Assembly: GCA_934746785.1 (NCBI GenBank)
Contig: CAKVFO010000064.1
Location: 1-18,344 of the forward strand
Direction of reading: 5' to 3'
DNA from: an uncultured Clostridium sp.
GTDB lineage: Bacteria > Bacillota > Clostridia > Clostridiales > Clostridiaceae
Length of the DNA stretch: 18,344 nt
Position 1 is the first letter of the stretch; each line of letters begins with the position of its first letter. The notes under the pieces are model-generated. The model worked only from the letters and a program-made list of their open reading frames with translations. It searched no databases and was not told the origin of the DNA. A program made the position numbers and the translations under genes. Below are positions 1 through 7,732 of the stretch, piece after piece.

Positions 1-465
1 GTATTATATGATATTGGAGCAGGAACTGGCTCTATTTCTGTAGAAGCTGCCTTAAATATGTCAGAGGGAAAAGTATTTGCTATTGAAAGAAAAAAAGAAG
101 CTGTAAATCTTATAAATAAAAATAAGGAAAAATTTAAGGTGGATAATCTTCATGTTATAAGTGGATCAGCACCAGAAGCTTTAATGAATCTTGATATTCC
201 AACTCATGCTTTTATAGGTGGGTCTCAAGGCAATTTAAAGGATATTATTGATATTTTGCTTTATAAAAATCCTAAAATAAAGATAGTTATAAATGCCATT
301 ACATTAGAAACTGTAAGCCAGACTTTAGAATGTATTAAACATTTTTCAATTGAAGATGTTGATGTTACTCAGTTAAGTGTAGCTAAGAACAAAAAGATTG
401 GCGGATTTAATATGATGACTGGACATAATCCAATTTATATAATCACTTTAAAAGGAGCTGAATAA
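1..465 (+). CDS. cbiT: CbiT, cobalt-precorrin C15-methyltransferase/decarboxylase, 5'-partial
   Basis: The reading frame is open from base 1, so the gene begins outside the window; 154 residues are visible of a family that usually has about 190. The visible part opens with the class I methyltransferase SAM-binding loop DIGAGTGSIS, followed by an acidic strand end (AIERKK) that should bind the SAM ribose, and FIGGSQGN, a typical CbiT motif. CbiT methylates C15 and decarboxylates the C12 acetate side chain of the cobalt-containing corrin precursor in the anaerobic B12 pathway. Its TAA stop is followed directly by the cbiA ATG with no spacer, so the two are translationally linked. The identification comes from motifs and from the cobalamin genes downstream. 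Whether cbiE is upstream cannot be seen. Confidence 0.9.
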   Translation, partial: VLYDIGAGTGSISVEAALNMSEGKVFAIERKKEAVNLINKNKEKFKVDNLHVISGSAPEALMNLDIPTHAFIGGSQGNLKDIIDILLYKNPKIKIVINAITLETVSQTLECIKHFSIEDVDVTQLSVAKNKKIGGFNMMTGHNPIYIITLKGAE

Positions 466-1830
466 ATGTCTCAAAGAAGGATACTAATTGGTGCTGTAAA
501 TAGTGGAAGTGGTAAGACTACAATAACTTGTGGTCTTATGCAGGCACTTATTAATAGAAAGCTTAAGGTTTCCTCTTTTAAATGCGGACCTGATTATATT
601 GATCCTATGTTTCATAGTAAAGTTATAGGAACTGATTCTAGAAATCTTGATAGCTTTTTTAATGATGAAAATACTGTAAGATACCTTATGAAGGAAGGTA
701 TGAAGAATAGTGATATCTCAGTTGTTGAAGGTGTTATGGGCTATTATGATGGAGTTTCTTTAAAAGATACAACAGCAAGTTCTTATGAAATAGCTAAGAT
801 TACGGATACTCCTGCTATACTTGTTGTAAACTGCAAAGGCATGAGTATTTCAATTCTTTCTGTAATTAAGGGATTTTTAGAGTTTAAGAAGGATTCTAAG
901 ATTAAGGGTGTTATCCTTAATAACATGTCTAAGATGATTTATGCAGATATTAAAAATCTTATTGAAAAAGAACTTAAAGTTAAGGTTTTAGGATATGTTC
1001 CAAAACTTACAGACTGTATTATTGAAAGTAGACATTTAGGCCTTGTAACTCCAAATGATATCAAGGATTTAAAGGAAAAGCTTAATGTGTTAGCTGCCTG
1101 TTTAGAAGAAACTATTAATATAGATGAAATTATTAAAATTGCAGGAAAGGCACCTGAAATTCAATGTAAAGATGTTAAGGTTCCCAAAATTAAAGGTAAG
1201 GTTAAGGCTGCAGTGGCTTTAGATGAAGCTTTTTGTTTTTATTATAAGGATAACTTAAATATATTAGAAAGAATGGGTGCTGAAATAGAGTACTTTAGTC
1301 CTTTGAGGGATAAGTGTGTCCCTAAAGATGCTGATGGATTGATTCTTGGAGGAGGATATCCAGAACTTTATGCTAAAGCTTTAAGTGAAAACAAGTCTAT
1401 GCTTCATTCAGTTAAAAATGTAATTTATAATAATATGCCTGTTCTAGCTGAGTGTGGAGGTTTTATGTATCTACATGATAGATTGCAGGATAAGGATGAA
1501 AATTATTATGATATGGCTAAAGTTATTAAAGGTGATTCTTTTAAAACTAACAGACTTGGAAGATTTGGATATATTAAAGTTTCAGCTTTAGAGGATAATT
1601 GTTTATTTACAAAGGGTGAAAGTATAATGGCACATGAGTTTCATTATTGGGATAGCACAAACTGTGGCGAAAAGTTTATTGCAAGAAAGACTTCAAGAAA
1701 TAAGGAATGGATGTGCATGCATGTTATTAATAATTTAATCGCGGGATATCCTCACTTTAATTATTATTCTAATGTAAATATTCCTTATAGTTTTTTGAAA
1801 ATGTGTGAAAGTTACAGGGGGCTTAAATGA
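466..1830 (+). CDS. cbiA: Cobyrinic acid a,c-diamide synthase CbiA
   Basis: At 454 residues it has the normal family length. CbiA amidates the a and c acetate side chains of cobyrinate using ATP and glutamine. The N-terminal ATPase domain starts with a P-loop of the dethiobiotin-synthetase type (GAVNSGSGKTT, about residues 9-19) and has KCGPDYIDP and VEGVMGYYDG as further nucleotide and substrate motifs. The C-terminal class I glutamine amidotransferase domain carries GGGYPELYA, the nucleophile Cys330 in AECGGF, and the HEFHYW segment around residues 390-395, where His393 is the probable catalytic base. The ribosome binding site AAAGGAG (451-457) lies inside the cbiT end, 8 bases before ATG. 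The stop overlaps the next start (ATGA). All key residues appear intact. Confidence 0.96.
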   Translation: MSQRRILIGAVNSGSGKTTITCGLMQALINRKLKVSSFKCGPDYIDPMFHSKVIGTDSRNLDSFFNDENTVRYLMKEGMKNSDISVVEGVMGYYDGVSLKDTTASSYEIAKITDTPAILVVNCKGMSISILSVIKGFLEFKKDSKIKGVILNNMSKMIYADIKNLIEKELKVKVLGYVPKLTDCIIESRHLGLVTPNDIKDLKEKLNVLAACLEETINIDEIIKIAGKAPEIQCKDVKVPKIKGKVKAAVALDEAFCFYYKDNLNILERMGAEIEYFSPLRDKCVPKDADGLILGGGYPELYAKALSENKSMLHSVKNVIYNNMPVLAECGGFMYLHDRLQDKDENYYDMAKVIKGDSFKTNRLGRFGYIKVSALEDNCLFTKGESIMAHEFHYWDSTNCGEKFIARKTSRNKEWMCMHVINNLIAGYPHFNYYSNVNIPYSFLKMCESYRGLK

Positions 1831-2909
1831 ATTTAAATGAAGTATTAAATGGGATAAAACCCGTAAATAGAGAAAAAATAGAAAGTTCTATTAAGAAATG
1901 GGACAGCGTTTGTAAACCTCTAAGAAGTCTTGGACTCTTAGAAGAAACTGTTATAAAGTTAGCAGGAGCTCAAAATTTAATTGATGTAGATATTGATAAA
2001 AGGGCTCTTATTACTATGTGTGCAGATAATGGAATAGTTAAGGAAGGGGTAACACAGACAGGGCAGGAAATCACAGCTGTAGTTACTGAAAATTTTACAA
2101 AGGAAAAGGCAACTGTAAGTATTATGTGTAAAATGGCTCATGTTGATCTTTATCCAGTAGATATTGGTATTTATAGGGATATGGATACATATCTAAATGA
2201 GGAAGAAGGTCTTAAACCTTTTGAGGTAGTTAATAGAAAAATAGCTTATGGAACTAAGTCTTTTAAAGAAGGACCAGCTATGGAAAGAGATACAGCTGTT
2301 AGGGCTATTTTGACAGGTATTAATCTTGTTAAAGACCTTAAAGATATGGGATATAAGCTTATTGCAACTGGTGAAATGGGTATAGGAAATACTTCTACAA
2401 GTAGTGCTATAGCCTCTGTTCTTTTAAATTTACCTGTAGAAGAGGTGACTGGAAAGGGAGCAGGTTTAAGTGATGAAGGCCTTTTAAAGAAGATAGATGT
2501 TATAAAGGAAGGAATAAGTGTTAATAATCTAGATAATAAAGATGTTTTAGATGTTTTATCAAAGGTTGGAGGACTTGATATTGCAGGGTTAACTGGAGTA
2601 TTTTTAGGTGGAGCTTATTATAATGTCCCTATTATGATAGATGGTTTTATATCAGCAGTAGCAGCTCTTATAGCTGTAAGAATGAATGAACATGTAAGTG
2701 GGTATATTATACCATCTCATGTTTCTAAGGAACCAGCAGGTAAAATTCTTTTAGAGGAGCTTAAACTTAAACCTTTATTAACTTGTGAAATGTGTTTAGG
2801 AGAAGGAAGTGGTGCTGTTTCTGCTATCCCACTTATTGATATGGCTGTTAAAGTTTATAAGGATATGAGCACTTTTAGGGAGTTTGACTTTGAATATAAA
2901 CCTTTATAG
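1827..2909 (+). CDS. cobT: Nicotinate-nucleotide:dimethylbenzimidazole phosphoribosyltransferase CobT
   Basis: A 360-residue protein of normal CobT length. It transfers ribose phosphate from nicotinate mononucleotide to the lower-ligand base, giving alpha-ribazole phosphate for the nucleotide loop of cobalamin. Diagnostic stretches are ADNGIVKEGV near residue 66, the phosphate-binding GEMGIGNTSTSS, GKGAGLSDEG, HVSKEPAG, and CLGEGSGA near the C-terminus. Glu326 in the last motif matches the catalytic glutamate known from the Salmonella enzyme. The start overlaps the cbiA stop by four bases, with AGGGGG a few bases upstream as ribosome binding site. No gene for making dimethylbenzimidazole is visible, so the natural base may be another benzimidazole or a purine; that is inference only. 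Confidence 0.96.
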   Translation: MNLNEVLNGIKPVNREKIESSIKKWDSVCKPLRSLGLLEETVIKLAGAQNLIDVDIDKRALITMCADNGIVKEGVTQTGQEITAVVTENFTKEKATVSIMCKMAHVDLYPVDIGIYRDMDTYLNEEEGLKPFEVVNRKIAYGTKSFKEGPAMERDTAVRAILTGINLVKDLKDMGYKLIATGEMGIGNTSTSSAIASVLLNLPVEEVTGKGAGLSDEGLLKKIDVIKEGISVNNLDNKDVLDVLSKVGGLDIAGLTGVFLGGAYYNVPIMIDGFISAVAALIAVRMNEHVSGYIIPSHVSKEPAGKILLEELKLKPLLTCEMCLGEGSGAVSAIPLIDMAVKVYKDMSTFREFDFEYKPL

Positions 2910-2920
2910 GAGAAAGTAAT

Positions 2921-3451
2921 ATGATGATATTAATAACTGGAGGCAGCGGCAGTGGTAAATCTGAGTTTGCTGAAAATAGAGCTGTTTCTTTTAATAGTAA
3001 AGAACTTATTTACATAGCAACTATGTATCCTTACGATGTAGAATGCGAAAGGAAGATAGAAAGACATTTAAATCTTAGAAAAGACAAGAATTTTAAAACT
3101 TTAGAGTGTTATACTAATTTAAAAGCATTGAAAGTTCCTAAGGGTTCTACTGTTTTATTAGATTGCATTTCTAATGTTATTGCTAATGAAATGTATAATG
3201 AAGATGGTGCTAAAGAAAATACTGTAGAAGAGATTATTAAGGGTATAGAATTAATAAATAGTCAGTGTGAGAATTTAGTTATTGTCACAAATGAAATATA
3301 TAGTGATGGAATAGAGTATGATTGTGAAACAAGAAGGTATATTAAATATTCTTCTCTAATATGCTCTGAAATATCTAAAAGAGCTACAGAAATTATTGAA
3401 GTAGTTTATGGTATTCCATGTATTATAAAAGGAGGAAAGTTAAATGTTTAA
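2921..3451 (+). CDS. cobU: Adenosylcobinamide kinase / guanylyltransferase CobU
   Basis: CobU phosphorylates adenosylcobinamide and then transfers GMP to it, giving AdoCbi-GDP for CobS. The 176-residue protein has a clear P-loop near its start (GGSGSGKSEFAE, residues 7-18), YIATMYP, and RKIERHLNLR, where His49 is in the place of the histidine guanylylated in the Salmonella enzyme. The VLLDCISN segment fits the Walker B region. The C-terminal third is less canonical: the usual E-x-G-x-GIVP and F-R-D patterns are replaced by NEIYSDGIEY and RRYIKYSS. A second, shorter CobU-like gene lies two genes downstream and keeps those patterns. The ribosome binding site AGGAGAAAG precedes two consecutive ATG codons; the first is used here, and the second at 2924 is equally possible. 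The end overlaps cobS by 8 bases. Confidence 0.9.
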   Translation: MMILITGGSGSGKSEFAENRAVSFNSKELIYIATMYPYDVECERKIERHLNLRKDKNFKTLECYTNLKALKVPKGSTVLLDCISNVIANEMYNEDGAKENTVEEIIKGIELINSQCENLVIVTNEIYSDGIEYDCETRRYIKYSSLICSEISKRATEIIEVVYGIPCIIKGGKLNV

Positions 3452-4211
3452 TGCTTTAAAGATTGCTTTTTCAATGTATTCTAAAATTCCTATGCCTCAT
3501 ACTGAATGGAATGAAAAAAATATGAGATATGCTATGTGTTTTTTTCCTTTTGTTGGAGCTGTTATAGGTTTTTTATATTACCTTTGGTTTAATATATCTT
3601 TAGTTTTAGACATAAATGATATTTTTAGAAGCGCTATTTATGTTGTAATACCTGTATTAGTTACAGGAGGAATTCATGTTGATGGATTTGTGGACACTAT
3701 GGACGCTTATAATTCTTATCAAAGTGTTGAAAGAAAGCTTGAAATTCTTAAAGATTCTCATATTGGAGCTTTTGCGCTTATTAGTAGTATTACTTATTTT
3801 ATAATTAATTTTGGTGCTGTAAGTGAAATAAGTTCTTTAAATTCTGTAATGATTATTGCTCTAGGATTTATGCTTTCAAGAGCCTTTAGTGCTTTGGCAA
3901 TTGTTAAGTTTAAATCAGCAAAAGACAGTGGCCTGGCTAGAACCTTTAAGGATTCATCTCAAAAGAAAACTGTAGCTATTACTATGATTTTTTATATTGC
4001 TTTAATATCTTTAATTATGATTTATATAGATTTCTATGAAGGGGCAGGAGCAGTTGTTGTAGCAGTTTTAACTTTTATTTATTACAAAAATATGAGTTAT
4101 AAAAAATTTGGAGGAATTACTGGGGATTTAGCTGGTTTCTTTCTTCAGCTATGTGAACTTTTTATAATTTTAACTGTTGTATTTATAAATATTTTAATAA
4201 GAGGTATGTAA
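3444..4211 (+). CDS. cobS: Cobalamin synthase CobS (AdoCbi-GDP ribazoletransferase)
   Basis: A 255-residue multi-spanning membrane protein that joins AdoCbi-GDP to alpha-ribazole (phosphate), the last assembly step of cobalamin. The N-terminal FSMYSKIPMP and the metal-binding motif HVDGFVDTMDAY (about residues 73-84) are characteristic, as is SHIGAFALI just after. TGDLAG near residue 225 is another conserved CobS patch. Several hydrophobic segments of 18-22 residues cover most of the chain. The start lies 8 bases inside cobU and is preceded by a strong GGAGG (3431-3435). The neighbours on both sides belong to the same pathway. Confidence 0.95.
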   Translation: MFNALKIAFSMYSKIPMPHTEWNEKNMRYAMCFFPFVGAVIGFLYYLWFNISLVLDINDIFRSAIYVVIPVLVTGGIHVDGFVDTMDAYNSYQSVERKLEILKDSHIGAFALISSITYFIINFGAVSEISSLNSVMIIALGFMLSRAFSALAIVKFKSAKDSGLARTFKDSSQKKTVAITMIFYIALISLIMIYIDFYEGAGAVVVAVLTFIYYKNMSYKKFGGITGDLAGFFLQLCELFIILTVVFINILIRGM

Positions 4212-4212
4212 T

Positions 4213-4599
4213 ATGATTTTTGTAGTTGGTGGATCTTTTAATAATAAGGTAGATTTTGTTTTGAAAAAGTTTAATTTATCTTTAGATCAGGTTTATGATT
4301 CTAAGGATTTACAGAATTATAGAGATGAAAGGGTAATTAATAATTTTCATGAAATAGTTAAAAAGTTATTTTTTAAAGGTAAGTCTTTAGAGGAAATCAT
4401 TTATGTTGTAGATGAACTATTAAAAAGAGAAGATTTAATTATAATTTCTGATGAAATAGGTTATGGAATTGTTCCTATAAATAAGGAAGACAGGTTATTT
4501 AGAGAAGTAAACGGCAGAGTCTCTTGTTATATTGCTAAAAAAGCAGATGAAGTTTTTAGAGTAATGTATGGTATTGGAAATAGGATTAAGGGGGAATAA
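4213..4599 (+). CDS. Short CobU-like protein lacking the kinase P-loop
   Basis: This 128-residue protein looks like a shortened CobU. The N-terminus has VVGGSFNNKVDF where a P-loop GGxxSGKS should be, so the lysine-serine pair that binds phosphate is missing. The second half retains strong CobU signatures: IISDEIGYGIVPINKEDRLFRE, then a VSCYIAKKADEVF segment and a final GIGNRIK. The family normally has VSNEVGxGIVP, FRDxxGxxNQ and ADEV in this order. The gene starts one base after cobS, with GAGG eight bases before ATG. It may be a non-catalytic partner or regulator of the CobU encoded at 2921-3451, whose own C-terminal half diverges at exactly these motifs. It could also be a relic of a duplication, although the frame is intact and translationally well placed. 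Confidence 0.7.
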   Translation: MIFVVGGSFNNKVDFVLKKFNLSLDQVYDSKDLQNYRDERVINNFHEIVKKLFFKGKSLEEIIYVVDELLKREDLIIISDEIGYGIVPINKEDRLFREVNGRVSCYIAKKADEVFRVMYGIGNRIKGE

Positions 4600-4606
4600 T
4601 TCTTTT

Positions 4607-5185
4607 ATGAAAGTACATTTTATAAGACATTCTAAAACTTTTGGAAATACGCTGCATAGGTATATTGGAAGAACAAATGAACCTTTGTGTGAAGAAGGAA
4701 TTGAACTTTTAAAGTATAGGAATTATCCTAAGGTTCAAAAGGTTTTTGTAAGCCCTATGATTAGGTGCATTGAAACTGCAGATATTATTTATAATAATTT
4801 AGATAAAACTGTTATTAAAGGTTTAGAAGAATGTGATTTTGGGGATTTTGAAAATAAAAATTATATTGAACTTAAGGGTAATGAAGATTATCAAAAATGG
4901 ATAGATAGTAATGGAACTATGCCTTTTCCTAAAGGAGATGATTTAAAGGATTTTAAGGATAGATGTGTTAAAGCCTTTGAAAAAGTTATTTATATCTCTT
5001 TAGATAAGAAATATAATGAAATAGCTTTTGTAGTTCATGGGGGAACTATTATGGCTATTATGGAAAGGTATTCTTATCCTCATAAGGATTACTATGAATG
5101 GCAGGTTAAGAATGGTGAAGTTATTAGTACTTTAATTAATGAAGAGGAATGGAATAAAGGAAATAAAAAATTATTTACTTTTTAG
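4607..5185 (+). CDS. cobC: Alpha-ribazole phosphatase, histidine phosphatase family
   Basis: A 192-residue phosphoglycerate-mutase-like phosphatase. FIRHSKT at the N-terminus holds the phospho-acceptor His8; SPMIRCIETA has the conserved arginine, ECDFGDFE the acidic residue, and VVHGG the second histidine (His144). CobC removes phosphate from alpha-ribazole phosphate or from cobalamin phosphate, and its place as the last gene of the cobalamin operon supports this over a general phosphatase. A longer in-frame start exists at 4568, but it would overlap the previous gene and lacks a ribosome binding site. The ATG at 4607 follows AAGGGGGAAT and gives the normal family N-terminus. Specificity is inferred from context. 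Confidence 0.87.
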   Translation: MKVHFIRHSKTFGNTLHRYIGRTNEPLCEEGIELLKYRNYPKVQKVFVSPMIRCIETADIIYNNLDKTVIKGLEECDFGDFENKNYIELKGNEDYQKWIDSNGTMPFPKGDDLKDFKDRCVKAFEKVIYISLDKKYNEIAFVVHGGTIMAIMERYSYPHKDYYEWQVKNGEVISTLINEEEWNKGNKKLFTF

Positions 5186-5222
5186 CAGTTTCAGCTTTGA
5201 TTTTACTGAAAATTGATGATTA

Positions 5223-5262
5223 TTAAGGGCGTGTTGAGAATTTTACTCTACACTGCCCTTAA
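5223..5262. terminator. Long hairpin between convergent genes, probable bidirectional terminator
   Basis: TTAAGGGC at 5223-5230 pairs perfectly with GCCCTTAA at 5255-5262, and the inner parts GTGTTGAG and CTCTACAC extend the stem with one mismatch around a short AT loop. It sits between cobC (+) and a convergent membrane-protein gene (-) that ends at 5264. Neither strand has a strong T run after the stem, so it is weaker than a textbook terminator, but no other candidate closes the cobalamin operon. Confidence 0.55.
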
Positions 5263-5263
5263 A

Positions 5264-5611
5264 CTATACTAATGGAATACAAACTATAAATCTATATATT
5301 GTAAAAAGGATATAAATTAGCATCATTAATAGAGCAAGTCCTGTTATATTTAACAAAATATTAAGAGCAGATAATGTACTATCATCGTATGATTTTATCA
5401 TATTTGTAGTTATATATATTGGTATTGATATAATTATACCGGATATTGTTAGTAGTACTGTAGATATAGCCATTCTGCTTACAGTAATAGATTTAAAATA
5501 CATCATTGATATATTTGAAGCAAATATAAGAGCAAGTATTACTGCAAGTGATAAAAGATATACTAATCTTATTTTATATTTGTACATTGTTAATTTATTA
5601 GAAATTTTCAC
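5264..5611 (-). CDS. Small integral membrane protein of unknown function
   Basis: The 115-residue product has three hydrophobic spans separated by short polar linkers: about 18 residues ending in ALIFAS, a middle span after SRMAIS, and a last one after LSALNILL. There are no catalytic or binding motifs that I recognise. The GTG at 5611 is chosen because AGAGGTGAT stands a few bases before it. A longer ATG start at 5641 would put that ribosome binding site inside the gene. It is a single-gene unit, convergent with the cobalamin operon. The open frame, good translation signal and clean membrane pattern support a real gene; the function is unknown. Confidence 0.6.
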   Translation of the reverse strand: MKISNKLTMYKYKIRLVYLLSLAVILALIFASNISMMYFKSITVSRMAISTVLLTISGIIISIPIYITTNMIKSYDDSTLSALNILLNITGLALLMMLIYILFTIYRFIVCIPLV

Positions 5612-5756
5612 AATTATCACCTCTATATATATTATTGACAATTTTAAAAAAAATAATCATAGTTAGACAGGTATATAAAAGTGCAAAATTAAAAGAAAGT
5701 TCAATTAATATAGAATAATATGCTTGTAATTGAAATAAATTAGTAGATACAAGGTT

Positions 5757-5784
5757 TTGGTTTATATGTAAAAAAATATATTAT
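5757..5784 (+). promoter_or_regulatory. Possible sigma-A type promoter
   Basis: TTGGTT at 5757-5762 and TATTAT at 5779-5784 are separated by 16 bases and lie just upstream of the ribosome binding site of the next gene, giving a leader of about 20 bases. The -35 box is poor, and AT-rich sequence makes chance matches common. Confidence 0.3.
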
Positions 5785-5810
5785 TGTATTATAAGTATGG
5801 GGGTGGAATT

Positions 5811-6290
5811 ATGTTAAATAAATCTGAAACAGGTGTCTACTATTTAAATGATGAGACAAAATTTAATGGGAATTATAATAATAATTTTGCAAAGGAGAAT
5901 TTGAAAAGTATATTAGATCTTAGAAATGATAAGGAAGAGGCTATTAATTATTATTTAGAACTTTTAGAAGAAAATTTAAAGGACTACGATTTAGGGGAGT
6001 TTGATATTGTAACTAGTGTTCCTAATCAAGAACAGGGATACATAAGTGAAGGCATGATGAAGCTGCTTCAAAGGTTGAGTGAAAATTATGATAAGCTTAA
6101 ATTTGTTAAATGTCTTGACAGGGAAGGTAATACTATTAATTCATGCTATGATGATTTAAAAGATAAAAATATTTTGCTTTTTGATTTTGTTGTTGATAAG
6201 GGAACTTCTTTAAAAGCTTGTAAGGAAACTTTAAAAGCTGCTGATGCAAACTTGATTGTCTGCATTGCATTACAGAAAACAACAATTTAA
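5811..6290 (+). CDS. Degenerate phosphoribosyltransferase-like protein
   Basis: A 159-residue cytosolic protein. The C-terminal part, ILLFDFVVDKGTSL (121-134) followed by KACKETLKAADANLIVCIAL, has the shape of the PRPP-binding loop and last strand of ComF-type phosphoribosyltransferases (canonical hydrophobics-DD-V-x-T-TG-xSL, then ACxxxLxxAGA, then ALxKT). The key loop residues are changed: the second Asp is Phe, and the T-T-G core is D-K-G. DIVTSVPNQEQG near residue 65 and KCLDRE near 100 match the earlier family motifs loosely. PRPP binding is therefore doubtful. ATG 5811 is chosen because GGGGGTGG lies just before it; an in-frame TTG at 5784 has no such site. The unit ends at a strong terminator, so the gene is monocistronic. 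The family call is moderate and the function unknown. Confidence 0.6.
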   Translation: MLNKSETGVYYLNDETKFNGNYNNNFAKENLKSILDLRNDKEEAINYYLELLEENLKDYDLGEFDIVTSVPNQEQGYISEGMMKLLQRLSENYDKLKFVKCLDREGNTINSCYDDLKDKNILLFDFVVDKGTSLKACKETLKAADANLIVCIALQKTTI

Positions 6291-6298
6291 GATATAAG

Positions 6299-6323
6299 TG
6301 GAGAAGGAATTCTCCATTTTTTT
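6299..6323 (+). terminator. Rho-independent terminator
   Basis: TGGAGAA at 6299-6305 pairs perfectly with TTCTCCA at 6310-6316 around a GGAA tetraloop, and seven T residues follow at once. It lies eight bases after the stop of the phosphoribosyltransferase-like gene. Confidence 0.92.
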
Positions 6324-6359
6324 ATTAATAAAAAAATATATAACTTAGTGGGTGAAACA

Positions 6360-7571
6360 ATGAATTGTGTATATTGTAACAAAGAAATAATTAGTGAAAA
6401 AAGGAAAGATGAGGATAAAGATTATTCAAAAGTGTATTTAAGTAGTGAGCATATAATACAGAATTCACTTGGAGGAAGACTAGAGTCTAAAGAAATATGC
6501 TGTGATAGATGTAACTTTCATATCGAGGAACTTATTGATAAGGAATTTTGCAAGATATTTGCTCCAATAATAGCCAGTATTGATAATTTAAAAAAAACTA
6601 ATAAAAATAATAGTAAGCCAAAGTATTCAGGATATGCTTTAGATGAAGAGAATGCTTTAGTATTTGCTGATGTAATAAAGCAGAGCAAGGTAGTTAATAG
6701 CAAAGAAATATTAGATAAAGAAAAGGGTAAAGGAACAAAAGATCTTGATAAAAGATTAAAAAATAGTTATAAGAATTGCAAGGTTGTTTTTTCCGATTTT
6801 AATCTAGATAATTATTATTTTAAACAAGGTATCTCTAAAATAGCATTTAATTATGCTATTTATTTAGGTATTAATCCAATAGAAATTTCTGATGCATATG
6901 ATATTGAATTAAGTGGTAAAAACAAAGAACTTTCGAGTATTAAGTTTAAAGGAAAAGTAATACCATTTGTCGCTGGAAATAAACTTGATGAATTCATTGA
7001 GCTGAATAGTGACTTTAAGTTATTTCATAATTTAATATTATTTGAATATAGTAATCAGCTATGGTGTTATGTTAATTTATTTAATACATTTCAATATTAT
7101 GTATTATTAAGTGAAGACTTTAAAAGTGGGAAAGATTCACTTTGTTATATATATGGAAGTGATTTTCATTATGTTGAGTCAGGAATGAGTTCAAGTGATA
7201 GATATGAAGATATAATTTTAGATCAAATTAATAAATATACATTATTAAATAATGAATATGATAAGGCTAGTTATGATTTCTATTTATATAATAAAAAGTT
7301 TAATCCTCTTTTTAGAATAATAAATCCATTACGAAAAGTTAATGATACAGAATATGAACAAATATTTTATCCGTATTGGATTGCACAATCTAAAGAAAAA
7401 GTAAGTGTATATTGTACTGAAAAATTTAAGAGATTAAATGAATATTTAAAACAAAATAAGGTACTCATATCAATCGAAGAGCTTAAGGGTATGTCAAAAA
7501 AAGATAGAGAAAAATTTTTAGAGTTAAAAAAGAAATCAGTTAAACCTAATATATTAAGAGTATTTATATGA
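6360..7571 (+). CDS. HNH-endonuclease-domain protein with a long uncharacterised C-terminus
   Basis: The 403-residue product begins with a zinc-stabilised HNH fold: CVYC (Cys3, Cys6), the core SSEHIIQNSLGG with His31 as likely general base, and CCDRCN (Cys48, Cys51, Asn52), as in the HNH_5-like group. About 340 residues follow that I do not recognise; they are rich in Tyr, Asn and aromatic residues and soluble in character. Such nucleases may cut DNA or RNA, often in mobile or defence settings, but no partner proves this here. The ATG at 6360 has GGGTGA just upstream; an in-frame GTG at 6348 overlaps that site. The second half is exceptionally AT-rich (9 G+C in 60 bases at 7201-7260), unlike the neighbouring genes, which suggests acquisition by transfer. 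Confidence 0.75.
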   Translation: MNCVYCNKEIISEKRKDEDKDYSKVYLSSEHIIQNSLGGRLESKEICCDRCNFHIEELIDKEFCKIFAPIIASIDNLKKTNKNNSKPKYSGYALDEENALVFADVIKQSKVVNSKEILDKEKGKGTKDLDKRLKNSYKNCKVVFSDFNLDNYYFKQGISKIAFNYAIYLGINPIEISDAYDIELSGKNKELSSIKFKGKVIPFVAGNKLDEFIELNSDFKLFHNLILFEYSNQLWCYVNLFNTFQYYVLLSEDFKSGKDSLCYIYGSDFHYVESGMSSSDRYEDIILDQINKYTLLNNEYDKASYDFYLYNKKFNPLFRIINPLRKVNDTEYEQIFYPYWIAQSKEKVSVYCTEKFKRLNEYLKQNKVLISIEELKGMSKKDREKFLELKKKSVKPNILRVFI

Positions 7572-7614
7572 ACATACTTTAAATAAGAATAGAAAAATAA
7601 AATAATTCTGCAGT

Positions 7615-7664
7615 AAAAGAATCAAAAAGTAAAATATTATTTAGCTTTATGATTCTTTTTCTTT
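7615..7664 (+). terminator. Terminator of the HNH gene
   Basis: AAAAGAATCA at 7615-7624 pairs perfectly with TGATTCTTTT at 7650-7659. The inner sequence can extend the stem (AAAG with CTTT), and T-rich sequence follows. The opposite strand gives a shorter T run after the stem, so it may also serve the convergent nitroreductase gene. Confidence 0.8.
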
Positions 7665-7732
7665 AAGGTAATTTTAATTAGCTTTCAGAATTAGATACTT
7701 ATGATAAATAAGTCTAAGGTTATCTACTTCTA

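Noticed and set aside
6518..6703. 61-codon hydrophobic minus-strand frame
   Set aside because: Antisense to the HNH gene; AT-rich antisense readily looks like a membrane span.
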